Below, one piece after another: positions 43,346-52,233 of a DNA stretch of 64,000 bases. Below the pieces are notes generated by a model that saw only the letters and a program-made list of their open reading frames with translations, did not search any database and was not told where the DNA came from. Position 1 is the first letter of the stretch. Each line of letters starts with the position of its first letter. The position numbers and the translations under genes are program-made. This stretch comes from Stenotrophomonas maltophilia (GTDB lineage: Bacteria > Pseudomonadota > Gammaproteobacteria > Xanthomonadales > Xanthomonadaceae), in NCBI RefSeq assembly GCF_900186865.1, contig NZ_LT906480.1:1568001-1632000 (forward strand), read 5' to 3'.

Positions 43346-44203
43346 TTATTCGGGGGCTTTGAGCCAATCCAGGCGGGTGCTGGCCCCCGGTTCGCCCAGG
43401 TGCTGGCGCAGCGCCGGCAGGGCCGGGCCGACCACCCGGTCGAACTGCCACGGCGGGTTGAGCAGCAGCATGCCGCTGCCGTTGAGGCGCAGCGGCGAGT
43501 CGTCCGGGCGCACCAGGAACTCGATCGTCATCGCCGACTTGACCGGCAGGGCAGTGGCCTTGCGCAGGAAATGCAGAATGGTGCGGCGCTGCTTGATCGG
43601 GAACCAGACCGCACAGGTGGCCTGCGGCCAGCGTGCCAGGGTCTCGGCCAGGGCGGCCAGAACGGCCTGGTATTCGGCGTCCTGCGCCTCGTACGGCGGA
43701 TCGATCAGCACCAGGCCACGACCGATCTTGCTGCCGTTGAACTTCGGCGGCAGCAGCGAGCGCAGCAGGGCATAGCCATCGCCAGCGCGCACATCGACGC
43801 GGCTGTCATGGGCGAACAGGGCCTTCAGCGTGGCCGTTTCGGCTTCCTGCAGCTCGCAGACCGCCATCCGGTCCTGCGCGCGCATCGCCTGTGCGCTCAG
43901 CAGCGGCGAGCCCGGGTAGTTGGTCAGCGCGCCGACCGGGTTGTCGGCCTGGACCGCCTTCAGGTAGCGCTCGACCACCTCCGGCAGCTTGGGCTGGGCC
44001 ATCAGCCGCATGATCCCGGATTCGGCCTCCAGGGTCTTGCGGCTCTCTTCGCTGGCCAGCAGGTAGCGGCCGGCACCGCCGTGGGTGTCGAGCACGAAGA
44101 ACGGGCTGTCCTTGCGCTTGAAGCTGTCGATCAGGGCCAGCTGCACGATGTGCTTGAGCACATCGGCGTGGTTGCCGGCATGGAAGGCGTGGCGATAGTT
44201 CAT
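43346..44203 (-). CDS. rlmJ: 23S rRNA (adenine-2030-N6)-methyltransferase
   Basis: A 285-residue methyltransferase that modifies A2030 of 23S rRNA. The N-terminus MNYRHAFHAGNHADVLKHIV is nearly diagnostic. SAM-binding FVLDTHGGAGRYLL and catalytic LVLIDPPYEAQDAE (DPPY) follow. Length is normal. Divergent from creB, with 47 bases between the starts. Confidence 0.95.
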   Translation of the reverse strand: MNYRHAFHAGNHADVLKHIVQLALIDSFKRKDSPFFVLDTHGGAGRYLLASEESRKTLEAESGIMRLMAQPKLPEVVERYLKAVQADNPVGALTNYPGSPLLSAQAMRAQDRMAVCELQEAETATLKALFAHDSRVDVRAGDGYALLRSLLPPKFNGSKIGRGLVLIDPPYEAQDAEYQAVLAALAETLARWPQATCAVWFPIKQRRTILHFLRKATALPVKSAMTIEFLVRPDDSPLRLNGSGMLLLNPPWQFDRVVGPALPALRQHLGEPGASTRLDWLKAPE

Positions 44204-44250
44204 GGGCGGCAGTGTACGGGGCGGCGGCCGCAGCGGCTATGCTGCGCGCC

Positions 44251-44964
44251 ATGACAGCTCCCGTTGCCCATGTCCTGGTAGTCGAGGACGAAGCCGCCAT
44301 CGCCGAAACCGTGCTCTATGCGCTGCGCAGCGAGGGCTATGCCGCCAGCCACTGCCTGCTGGGCGGGGAGGCGCTGCAGCGGCTGCAGGCCGGGGATATC
44401 GACGTGGTGGTGCTGGACGTGGGCCTGCCCGACCTGGGCGGTTTCGAGGTGTGCCGGCGCCTGCGCGCGCAGCCCGGGCCGGCGGCGCAGCTGCCGGTGA
44501 TCTTCCTGACCGCCCGCAATGATGAAGTGGACCGCGTGCTCGGCCTGGAGCTGGGCGCCGACGACTACATGACCAAGCCGTTCTCGCCGCGCGAGCTGGT
44601 GGCGCGGGTGCGTGCACGCCTGCGCCGTGCGGCGCCGGTCATCGCAGCGCCCAGCGCCGATGCAGGCTGGCAGGAACATGGCGCGTTCGCCATCGACCGC
44701 GAAGGCCGGCGCATCCGCTTCCGTGGCCAGGCACTGGACCTGACCCGCTACGAGTACGCGCTGCTGGAGGCGCTGCTGCAGCGACCCGGTGCCATCCTCA
44801 GCCGTGCCCAGCTGATGGACCGTGGCTGGGACAGCAGCGCCGACAGTGCCGACCGCACCGTCGATACCCATGTAAAGACGCTGCGTGCCAAGCTGCGCGC
44901 GGCCGGTGCCAGCGACGACCCGATCCGCACCCACCGTGGCCTTGGCTACGCGCTGGAGGTCTAG
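44251..44964 (+). CDS. creB: Response regulator CreB
   Basis: A 237-residue OmpR-family regulator. The receiver has VVEDEAAIAETV, phospho-Asp in VVLDVGLPDLGGFE and Lys in DDYMTKPFSPREL. The winged helix is LTRYEYALLEALLQRPGAIL to THVKTLRAKLRAA. Start MTAPVAHVL is chosen over upstream in-frame Mets. Together with creC and creD it is the Cre system that responds to beta-lactam or fermentation signals. It should bind the cre tag found before creD. Confidence 0.93.
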   Translation: MTAPVAHVLVVEDEAAIAETVLYALRSEGYAASHCLLGGEALQRLQAGDIDVVVLDVGLPDLGGFEVCRRLRAQPGPAAQLPVIFLTARNDEVDRVLGLELGADDYMTKPFSPRELVARVRARLRRAAPVIAAPSADAGWQEHGAFAIDREGRRIRFRGQALDLTRYEYALLEALLQRPGAILSRAQLMDRGWDSSADSADRTVDTHVKTLRAKLRAAGASDDPIRTHRGLGYALEV

Positions 44965-44967
44965 CCG

Positions 44968-46428
44968 ATGCGCCTGGTGCTGAAGCTGTTCCTGGGCTTC
45001 TTCCTGATCACCGGCATCGCGGCCTTCTTCGTGATGCGCGTGTTCGTCAACGAAGTGAAGCCGGGTGTGCGCCAGGCGATGGAATCGACCCTGGTCGATG
45101 CGGCCAACGTGCTGGCCGAGATGGCCGCCGCCGACGTCAAGGACGGCACCATCGGCAGCGGCAGCTTCACCCGCAACCTGGCCAAGGCACGGCAGCGCGA
45201 CCTGAAGGCAATGGTCTGGCGTTTCCCGAAGCGCTCGCTGGATTACCGGGTGACCATCACCGATGCCAAGGGCATCGTCATCTACGACTCGCTGGGCCGT
45301 GACCTTGGCCGCGACAATTCGCGCTGGAATGATGTCTACCGCACCCTGCGTGGCGAGTACGGTGCCCGTTCCAGCCCCGAGATTCCGGGCGAGGAAGGCG
45401 ATACGGTGATGCATGTGGCGGCGCCGGTATACGACCCGGCCGATGGCCGCACCCTGATCGGCGTGCTCAGCCTGGCCCAGCCCAACCGCAGCATCGATCC
45501 GTTCATCGCTGCCAGCCAGCGCGCCATCATCGAGCGCGGTGCCTGGCTCATCGGATTGTCGGCGCTGGTCGGCGTGCTGGTGACGATGTGGCTGACCACT
45601 GGCCTCGGCCAGCTCAGCCGCTATGCACGCGCGGTCAGCGCGGGCGAACCGGTGCCACCACCACGGCGCCGTCGCGACGAGATCGGCGATCTCGGCCAGG
45701 CGCTGGAAACGATGCGCCGCAAGCTCGAAGGCAAGGCCTACGTCGAGCAGTACGTGCAGTCGCTGACGCACGAGATGAAGAGCCCGCTGGCGGCGATCCG
45801 CGGTGCCGCCGAACTGCTGCAGGAGCCGCTGCCCGAAGCGGACCGCGTGCATTTCGCGCGCAGCATTGTCGATCAGCAGGAACGGCTGACCGAGACCATC
45901 GACAAGCTGCTGGCGCTGGCCGAAGTGGAACAGCACGGCTGGCTGCAGACCCGCGACCCGATTGCATTGCCGGCATTGCTGGCCGATGCGGCCGCGGCCG
46001 CGCAGGTGCGCGCGCAGGCGGCCGGTGTGCGGGTCCACATCGGCAACGTGCCCGACCTGCGGGTGCAGGGCGACGGCTACCTGCTGCGGCAGGCGCTGCA
46101 CAACCTGATCGACAACGCGATTGCCTTCTCGCCGTCCGGCGCGGAGATCGCGCTGCAGGCCGAGGTGGATGGAAAGGGCGTGCGCCTGCAGGTGGCCGAC
46201 CGCGGCGCCGGCATCCCGGACTATGCGCGCGAACGGGTGTTCGAACGCTTCTATTCGCTGGCGCGGCCCGGCAGCGGGCGGCGCAGTTCCGGCCTGGGCC
46301 TGCCATTCGTGCAGGAAGTCGCGCGCCTGCACGATGGGCGCGCCAGTGTCGACGTCCGCGAGGGCGGCGGCACCGTGGCCAGCCTGTGGCTGCCGTTGGG
46401 CGCGCCGGGCCAGCGCCCTCGCCGCTGA
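44968..46428 (+). CDS. creC: Sensor histidine kinase CreC
   Basis: A 486-residue sensor. TM1 (LVLKLFLGFFLITGIAAFFV) and TM2 (AWLIGLSALVGVLVTMWLTT) flank a roughly 150-residue periplasmic domain. Then come HAMP, H-box QSLTHEMKSPLAAIRGAAEL, N-box NLIDNAIAFSP, and G-boxes VADRGAGIPDYA and SSGLGLPFV. It begins three bases after creB. Its stop lies immediately before the cre tag that controls creD. Confidence 0.93.
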   Translation: MRLVLKLFLGFFLITGIAAFFVMRVFVNEVKPGVRQAMESTLVDAANVLAEMAAADVKDGTIGSGSFTRNLAKARQRDLKAMVWRFPKRSLDYRVTITDAKGIVIYDSLGRDLGRDNSRWNDVYRTLRGEYGARSSPEIPGEEGDTVMHVAAPVYDPADGRTLIGVLSLAQPNRSIDPFIAASQRAIIERGAWLIGLSALVGVLVTMWLTTGLGQLSRYARAVSAGEPVPPPRRRRDEIGDLGQALETMRRKLEGKAYVEQYVQSLTHEMKSPLAAIRGAAELLQEPLPEADRVHFARSIVDQQERLTETIDKLLALAEVEQHGWLQTRDPIALPALLADAAAAAQVRAQAAGVRVHIGNVPDLRVQGDGYLLRQALHNLIDNAIAFSPSGAEIALQAEVDGKGVRLQVADRGAGIPDYARERVFERFYSLARPGSGRRSSGLGLPFVQEVARLHDGRASVDVREGGGTVASLWLPLGAPGQRPRR

Positions 46429-46429
46429 C

Positions 46430-46445
46430 TTCACACTCGCTTCAA
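46430..46445 (+). promoter_or_regulatory. cre tag (CreB binding site) upstream of creD
   Basis: TTCAC-ACTCGC-TTCAA matches the CreB consensus TTCACNNNNNNTTCAC in nine of ten defined bases. It sits one base after the creC stop and 65 bases before the creD start. Confidence 0.8.
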
Positions 46446-46509
46446 ATTCGCCACAAACCCTGCTCACCACCGCGGTCCATCCTGCAGCCCTCTCCAACGA
46501 GGATGGACC

Positions 46510-47829
46510 ATGAAATCCCTGAAGATGCTGCTGAGGTTCGCCATTGTCGGCGGGCTGATCCTGCTGCTGCTGGTGCCGCTGACCATGATCCGCGGGGTCA
46601 TCAACGAACGCAGTGCGTACCGCGACGAGGCGTTCTCGCGGGTGGCCGACAGCCGCGCCGGTGCACAGCAGCTGGTGGGCCCGGTGCGGGTGGTGCCATG
46701 GGTGGAACGCAAGCAGGTTGAACTGGTCGACCCGCTGGGCGTCAAGAAGACCGAGATACAGGTCACCGAGGGGCACTGGCTGCAGATGCCGGCGTCGCTG
46801 GAGGTGGGCGGCGAGATGCTGCCGAGCCAGCGCGAAGTCGGCCTGTTCAAGGTACCGGTGTACAGCTGGAACGGCCAGATGAAGGCGACCTTCGCCGCAG
46901 ACGACTATCCGGTGAAGGCCGGCCGCAGCTACGGCCAGCCGTATGTCGCGGTTGGTGTATCCGATGTGCGTGGCCTGGTGGGTACGCCGAACCTGCGCGT
47001 GGATGGCAAGCAGCTGCGGTTGCTGCCGGGCGTTGGCGCGGCCAGCGAGGTGGGGCGAGGCCTGCACGCACCGGTGGCCGGTTTCGCTGCGGATCAGGGC
47101 GGCACGCTGGCTGCCAGCACGGTTGAACTGGAGCTGCGCCTGGATGGCAGCCGCATGCTGTCGGTGGTGCCGTTGGGCGATGACACCCACATCGCGCTGC
47201 GTTCGAGCTGGCCGCATCCGTCGTTCAGCGGCGCGTTCCTGCCCAACGAACGCCGCGTTGATGCGCAGGGCTTCGATGCACGCTGGGCGGTGTCCTCGCT
47301 GGCCTCCGATGCCCAGCGCCAGCTGCGCAATGATGGTGCGGTCGAATCGCAGGCGGTGACGGTGTCGCTGGTCGATCCGGTCGATACCTACACCCAGGCC
47401 GACCGTGCCTCGAAATACGGCGTGCTGTTCGTGCTGCTCACCTTCGTCGGCTTCATCCTGTTCGAGCTGATCAAGTCGCTGCGCATCCACCCGTTGCAGT
47501 ACCTGATGGTGGGCCTGGCGCTGGCGATCTTCTTCCTGCTGCTGATCAGCCTGTCCGAGCACATCGCGTTCTGGAAGGCTTACCTGGTCTCGGCCGTGGC
47601 CTGTATTGGCCTGCAGGCGGTGTACCTGGCCAATGTGCTGGGCCACTGGAAGCGCGGCCTTGGCTTCGCTGCGCTGCTGACCGTGCTGTACGGCGCGCTG
47701 TATGGCCTGCTGGTGTCGGAGAACAACGCGCTGTTGATGGGTTCGCTGCTGCTGTTCGTGATCCTGGCGCTGGCGATGTGGGTGACCCGCCGGGTCGACT
47801 GGTACGCGCTCGGCGCGGAACTGAAGTAA
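46510..47829 (+). CDS. creD: Cell-envelope protein CreD
   Basis: A 439-residue inner-membrane protein. N-terminal TM (FAIVGGLILLLLVPLTMIRG) is followed by a large extracytoplasmic domain beginning VINERSAYRDEAFSRVADSR, then four to five C-terminal TM helices (YGVLFVLLTFVGFILFELIK onward). This is the full CreD family layout. CreD affects envelope stability and beta-lactam susceptibility in related species. The GAGG ribosome site and the cre tag precede it, so it is a CreB target. Confidence 0.93.
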   Translation: MKSLKMLLRFAIVGGLILLLLVPLTMIRGVINERSAYRDEAFSRVADSRAGAQQLVGPVRVVPWVERKQVELVDPLGVKKTEIQVTEGHWLQMPASLEVGGEMLPSQREVGLFKVPVYSWNGQMKATFAADDYPVKAGRSYGQPYVAVGVSDVRGLVGTPNLRVDGKQLRLLPGVGAASEVGRGLHAPVAGFAADQGGTLAASTVELELRLDGSRMLSVVPLGDDTHIALRSSWPHPSFSGAFLPNERRVDAQGFDARWAVSSLASDAQRQLRNDGAVESQAVTVSLVDPVDTYTQADRASKYGVLFVLLTFVGFILFELIKSLRIHPLQYLMVGLALAIFFLLLISLSEHIAFWKAYLVSAVACIGLQAVYLANVLGHWKRGLGFAALLTVLYGALYGLLVSENNALLMGSLLLFVILALAMWVTRRVDWYALGAELK

Positions 47830-47839
47830 GGAGCAGGCC

Positions 47840-48250
47840 ATGGGCTGGCGCCAGGGATTGCGGCAACGGGCACGGCAGGGCATTCCGGCCCTGCTGGAAG
47901 TGGATGCACTGCTGCAGGCACATGGCGTGCTGGCGGCCCTGCCGGGGGCGCGGATCGCCCCCGGCCTGGTCCGCTTCCAGCTGGCGGCGGTGACCTGCGA
48001 AGGATTGCAGGGGCAGGGATTGCGCTGGCTGCAGGGCGCGCGGCAGGGACGCGGCGCGGTGGCTGGCCGGGTGCCGCGCTACCGGCCATGGAAGGCCGGG
48101 GCGGAGGCGCTGGCCGAGATCGGTATCGGTGGCCTTCCGGATGACTGGCCGGCACACGCGGCGGTGTACGGCTGCAGCAGCATCGACCGGCGGCACTGGT
48201 TGCTGCTGCTGCCGGAACGGGCACAGTTGTGGTTGGGATGGAGCGGGTGA
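47840..48250 (+). CDS. Uncharacterised small protein following creD
   Basis: A 136-residue protein that I do not recognise. It is rich in Ala, Gly, Leu, Arg and Trp (RYRPWKAGAEAL, SSIDRRHWLLLLPERAQLWL), with no signal peptide, TM segment or known motif. A perfect AGGAG at 47828-47832 overlaps the creD TAA and lies eight bases before the ATG, so it is translated as part of the creD transcript. Codon use is like its neighbours. Possibly a lineage-specific addition to the Cre regulon. Confidence 0.65.
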   Translation: MGWRQGLRQRARQGIPALLEVDALLQAHGVLAALPGARIAPGLVRFQLAAVTCEGLQGQGLRWLQGARQGRGAVAGRVPRYRPWKAGAEALAEIGIGGLPDDWPAHAAVYGCSSIDRRHWLLLLPERAQLWLGWSG

Positions 48251-48261
48251 TTGGGCTGTTC

Positions 48262-48312
48262 ATCCACGCATGGCGTGGATCTACTGTTGTGGGTGCGAAC
48301 CTTGGTTCGCAC
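48262..48312. repeat. SMAG-type hairpin pair before the M28 peptidase
   Basis: ATCCACGCATGGCGTGGATCTAC is an inverted GTAG-headed unit, followed by the hairpin GTGCGAACCTTGGTTCGCAC. The same first unit recurs at 60386-60408. Confidence 0.7.
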
Positions 48313-48404
48313 GCTCCCGCCCATGACCGATGGGACGGTATCCCCGCGCCCCCGCTGGCTAGACTCGACGAGTTGATGATCGAGCCGAAGGGCAGGGGTG
48401 CGAT

Positions 48405-49997
48405 GTGTTGAAGTGGGGCATGCTGGCCGCAGCGCTGGCGATGGGTGGCAATGCAGGAGCGCAGCAGCGCGAGACGGTGGACCTGGACATGGTCAGCCGC
48501 ATCCGCCAGGAGGCCTTCCACCGTTCGCAGGTGATGGACACCTTCAGCTATCTCACCGAGCGCATCGGGCCGCGCCTGACCAACTCGCCGGCCATGGGTC
48601 GCGCCAACGCCTGGACCCGCGGCAAGTTCAACGAATGGAAGCTGGACAACGTCCACGACGAGGCCTTCGACGACTTCGGGCGCGGCTGGGAGTTCACTTC
48701 GGCGAGCGTGGAGATGCTGGGCGACCGCGTGCAGCCGCTGCATGCACTGCCCAAGGCCTGGACGCCGGGCACCAAGGGGCCGGTTGAAGGCGAGCTGGTC
48801 CAGGTCGAGATCAAGAAGCCCGAAGACATCGAGAAGTACCGCGGCAAGCTGCGCGGCAAGATCCTGCTGCTGGACGAGGCGCGCGAGTACAAGCGCGGCA
48901 CCGAGGCGGATTCGCATCGCCACGACGCCACCTCGCTGGAAGGCCTGCAGGAGTTCACCCTGCCCAAGGACAAGGACGCCACCGCCGAGCGTGCCAAGCG
49001 GGTCAAGGAGTATCAGGAACGCCAGCAGCTGGCGACCAAGGTCAATGCGTTCTTCGTGGAAGAGGGCGCGCTGGCCTCGATCAGCATCAGCAGCTGGGAC
49101 AACGGCATCATCCGGGTTGCCGGTGGTGGTTCGCGCAAGGCCGGTGAGTCGGTGGGCATCCCCGAGCTGGCGATGATCAGCGAGCACTTCAATCCGCTGG
49201 TGCGCGCGCTGGAGGCCAAGCAGACGGTGCGCCTGCGCGTGGATGTGGCAGCACGCTTCACCGATGAGGCCGACCAGCCCGGTTACAACACGCTGGCCGA
49301 GATCCGTGGCAGCAGCAAGCCCGATGAAGTGGTGATGATCGGCGCGCACCTGGATTCCTGGCACAGCGGTACCGGTGCGGCCGACAACGCGGCTGGCGTG
49401 GCGGTGATGATGGAGGCGATGCGCATCCTCAAGGCCACCGGCGCCAAGCCCAGGCGCACCATCCGCGTGGCGCTGTGGAGCGGCGAGGAACAGGGCCTGA
49501 TCGGCTCGCAGGCCTATGTGGCCAAGCACTTCGGTCGTTTCCCGGAACCCACCGACCCGGCGCAGAAGGCGCTGCCGGCCTCGCTGCGCGAGCCCACCGG
49601 CGCGCTGCAGAAGACCCGCGATTACGGCAAGTTCCAGGTCTACTTCAACATGGACAACGGCTCGGGCCGCTTCCGCGGCATCTATGCGCAGGAAAACCTG
49701 GCGGCGATGCCGATCTTCGAAGCCTGGCTGGCGCCGTTCCATGACGTGGGCGCCACCACCGTGGCCACCCGCAACACCGGCAGCACCGACCACATCAGCT
49801 TCGACCGCATCGGCCTGCCGGGCTTCCAGTTCATCCAGGACCGGCTGGACTACTTCACCAATGTCCACCACAGCCACCTGGACACCTGGGACCACGCCGA
49901 ACCGGAGGACCTCAAGCAGGCCGCAGCCATCGTCGCCTCGTTCGCCTACAACGCCGCGATGCGCGAGCAGCCGTTCCCGCGCAAGGTGGAACCGTAA
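48405..49997 (+). CDS. M28-family zinc aminopeptidase, exported
   Basis: A 530-residue peptidase with a short signal peptide (MLAAALAMGGNAGAQQ). Metal ligands: His and Asp of MIGAHLDSWHSGTGAADNAA, Glu-Glu of ALWSGEEQGLIGSQ, Asp in VYFNMDNGSGR, and His in NVHHSHLDTWDHAEPEDL. A PA-like insertion domain lies about residues 110-240. GTG at 48405 is the best start; TTG at 48408 is an alternative. The TAA stop overlaps the first bases of a palindromic repeat. Confidence 0.9.
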   Translation: MLKWGMLAAALAMGGNAGAQQRETVDLDMVSRIRQEAFHRSQVMDTFSYLTERIGPRLTNSPAMGRANAWTRGKFNEWKLDNVHDEAFDDFGRGWEFTSASVEMLGDRVQPLHALPKAWTPGTKGPVEGELVQVEIKKPEDIEKYRGKLRGKILLLDEAREYKRGTEADSHRHDATSLEGLQEFTLPKDKDATAERAKRVKEYQERQQLATKVNAFFVEEGALASISISSWDNGIIRVAGGGSRKAGESVGIPELAMISEHFNPLVRALEAKQTVRLRVDVAARFTDEADQPGYNTLAEIRGSSKPDEVVMIGAHLDSWHSGTGAADNAAGVAVMMEAMRILKATGAKPRRTIRVALWSGEEQGLIGSQAYVAKHFGRFPEPTDPAQKALPASLREPTGALQKTRDYGKFQVYFNMDNGSGRFRGIYAQENLAAMPIFEAWLAPFHDVGATTVATRNTGSTDHISFDRIGLPGFQFIQDRLDYFTNVHHSHLDTWDHAEPEDLKQAAAIVASFAYNAAMREQPFPRKVEP

Positions 49998-50095
49998 AAG
50001 GGGACGGAGGGGATTAAGTCGTTTCTCCCCTCCGTTTCCCGGGTGCAGCGCCCCAGGCTGGGCAATCGCGACTTAATCCCCTCCGTCCCCTTTTT
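49996..50095. repeat. Palindromic repeat AAAAGGGGACGGAGGG...TTAAGTCG, copy B
   Basis: The same 26-base terminal arms as copy A at 7182-7257, in inverted orientation around a centre of about 47 bases that contains its own CTCCCCTCCGTTTCCC word. It begins inside the peptidase stop codon and ends about 55 bases before gltX. Confidence 0.85.
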
Positions 50096-50150
50096 CCGTC
50101 GGGGGCGGAGGGCTGGTAAAATCGGGGGATTCCCGTTCCTCGAGCCGTCC

Positions 50151-51554
50151 ATGACCTGCCGCACCCGCTTCGCCCCCAGTCCCACCGGCTACCTGCACAT
50201 CGGTGGTGCCCGCACTGCGCTGTACTGCTGGCTGGAGGCCCGCCACCGTGGCGGCGAGTTCGTGCTGCGCATCGAGGACACCGACCGTGAACGCAGCACC
50301 CAGGGCGCGATCGACGCGATCCTGGAGGCGATGGAGTGGCTGGGCCTGGACTATGACGAAGGCCCGATCTACCAGACCGACCGCGTCGCCCGTTACCTGG
50401 AAGTGGCCGAACAGCTGGTGGCCGACGGCAAGGCGTATTACGCATACGAGACCCGCGAAGAGCTGGACGCGATGCGCGAGGCTGCCATGGCCAGGCAGGA
50501 GAAGCCGCGCTACAACGGTGCCGCGCGTGACCTGGGCCTGCCGCGCAGGGATGATCCGAACCGCGTCATCCGCTTCAAGAACCCGCTGGAAGGCACGGTG
50601 GTGTTCGACGACCTGATCAAGGGCCGTATCGAGATCGCCAACAGCGAGCTGGATGACATGGTCATCTTCCGCCCGGACGGCTACCCCACCTACAACTTCG
50701 CGGTGGTGGTGGACGACTGGGACATGGGCATCACCGAGGTCATCCGCGGCGACGACCACATCAACAACACCCCGCGCCAGATCAACCTGTACGAAGGCAT
50801 CGGCGCGCCGGTGCCGAAGTTCGGCCACATGCCGATGATCCTGGACGAGCAGGGCGCCAAGCTGTCCAAGCGCACCGGCGCGGCCGACGTGATGCAGTAC
50901 AAGGACGCCGGCTACCTGCCGGACGCGCTGCTGAGCTACCTGGCCCGCCTGGGCTGGTCGCACGGTGACCAGGAGCTGTTCAGCCGCCAGGAACTGATCG
51001 ATCTGTTCGACGTGAAGGACTGCAATTCCAAGGCCTCGCGCCTGGACATGGCCAAGCTGGGCTGGGTCAACCAGCACTTCCTGAAGACCGAGGACGTGTC
51101 CGCGATCGTGCCGCACCTGGTCTACCAGCTGCAGAAGCTGGGCCTGGACGTGGCCGCTGGCCCGGCCCCGGAGGACGTGGTGATCGCCCTGCGTGAACGC
51201 GTGCAGACCCTGAAGGAAATGGCCGAGAAGGCCGTGGTCTGGTACCAGCCGCTGACCGAGTACGACGAAGCAGCGGTGGCCAAGCACTTCAAGGCCGGTG
51301 CCGAGGTGGCGCTGGGCAAGGCCCGCGAGCTGCTGGCCGCCCTGCCGGAATGGACCGCCGAGTCGGTGGGCGTCGCCCTGCACGAGGCGGCCGCAGCGCT
51401 GGAAATCGGCATGGGCAAGGTCGCCCAGCCGCTGCGCGTGGCCATCACCGGCACCCAGGTCAGTCCTGACATTTCCCATACCGTTTACCTGGCCGGCCGC
51501 GAGCAGGCCTTGAAACGCATCGATGTGGCCATCACCAAGGTAGCAACGGCCTGA
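50151..51554 (+). CDS. gltX: Glutamyl-tRNA synthetase
   Basis: A 467-residue class I synthetase charging tRNA-Glu. The HIGH-type motif is [19 protein letters not shown] at residues 4-22, and the KMSKS-type motif is [14 protein letters not shown] near residue 240. The C-terminal anticodon-binding region is present. Length is normal. ATG at 50151 gives [13 protein letters not shown]; upstream in-frame sequence belongs to the repeat. Followed by zur with about a 34-base gap, probably co-transcribed. Confidence 0.96.
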   Translation: MTCRTRFAPSPTGYLHIGGARTALYCWLEARHRGGEFVLRIEDTDRERSTQGAIDAILEAMEWLGLDYDEGPIYQTDRVARYLEVAEQLVADGKAYYAYETREELDAMREAAMARQEKPRYNGAARDLGLPRRDDPNRVIRFKNPLEGTVVFDDLIKGRIEIANSELDDMVIFRPDGYPTYNFAVVVDDWDMGITEVIRGDDHINNTPRQINLYEGIGAPVPKFGHMPMILDEQGAKLSKRTGAADVMQYKDAGYLPDALLSYLARLGWSHGDQELFSRQELIDLFDVKDCNSKASRLDMAKLGWVNQHFLKTEDVSAIVPHLVYQLQKLGLDVAAGPAPEDVVIALRERVQTLKEMAEKAVVWYQPLTEYDEAAVAKHFKAGAEVALGKARELLAALPEWTAESVGVALHEAAAALEIGMGKVAQPLRVAITGTQVSPDISHTVYLAGREQALKRIDVAITKVATA

Positions 51555-51588
51555 GGCATCCTTGCCAGGCCCGAACCGGAGAACACGC

Positions 51589-52080
51589 ATGCCCGCCAAG
51601 ACCGCCACTGCCTGTACCGCCCCGCACCACCACGTCCACGACGCATCGGACTTCGTGGCGGTGGTCGAGCGCGTCTCGCGCGAACGCGGGCTGCGCCTGA
51701 CCCCGATCCGCGCCAACGTGCTGAAGCTGATCGCCGAGGCCGGCAAGCCGGTCAAGGCCTACGAGCTGCTGGAGTGGGTGCGCAACGGCAAGGGCGTGGG
51801 TGCTGATGCCCCGCCCACCGTGTACCGCGCCCTCGACTTCCTGATGGCCAATGGCTTCGTGCACAAGCTGGAATCGGTGAATGCCTTCGTGGCCTGCCAC
51901 CATCCCAGCAGCGCCGCGCATTCGGTGCCGTTCCTGATCTGCAACAGCTGCCACAGCGCGGTGGAGCTGGAAGACCGCGAGATCGTCACCCAGCTGGAGA
52001 AGCGCGCCAAGGAGCTGGGTTTCCAGCCGCAGGCGCAGACCCTGGAAGTGCATGGCCTCTGCGCGCGCTGCGCGGGTTGA
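51589..52080 (+). CDS. zur: Zinc uptake regulator Zur (Fur family)
   Basis: A 163-residue repressor. N-terminal winged helix (RGLRLTPIRANVLKLIAEAG, PPTVYRALDFLMANGFVHKL) is followed by a dimerisation domain with Cys clusters LICNSCHSAVELED and HGLCARCAG that hold the structural zinc. A His-rich start (APHHHVHDASD) and HHPSSAAH supply regulatory-site ligands. It lacks Fur-specific motifs and fits Zur. Two Zur-like boxes flank the zinc receptor and MerC-like genes 6 kb downstream. Confidence 0.88.
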   Translation: MPAKTATACTAPHHHVHDASDFVAVVERVSRERGLRLTPIRANVLKLIAEAGKPVKAYELLEWVRNGKGVGADAPPTVYRALDFLMANGFVHKLESVNAFVACHHPSSAAHSVPFLICNSCHSAVELEDREIVTQLEKRAKELGFQPQAQTLEVHGLCARCAG

Positions 52081-52107
52081 TCGTGTCGGCGGTAGAGTCG
52101 GTCGGCG

Positions 52108-52193
52108 GTAGAGTCGACTGTTAGTCGACTGCTCTTCCGTGAAGCCCACGAGCACCCCGCGCTGCGCGATAGTCGACTAACAGTCGACTCTAC
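52108..52193. repeat. SMAG repeat dimer between zur and emrA
   Basis: GTAGAGTCGACTGTTAGTCGAC at the left, AGTCGACTAACAGTCGACTCTAC at the right, inverted. An isolated GTAGAGTCGGTCG fragment at 52092 precedes it. It sits between convergent gene ends. Confidence 0.85.
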
Positions 52194-52233
52194 CCAGCCG
52201 TCTCTACCCAGCCGAGTCCTGCAGGGTCGCGCC

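Noticed and set aside
44200..47883. A 1227-codon open frame on the minus strand opposite creBCD
   Set aside because: It is the antisense shadow of three well-supported cre genes in GC-rich DNA; composition is His/Gln/Arg-rich without domains.
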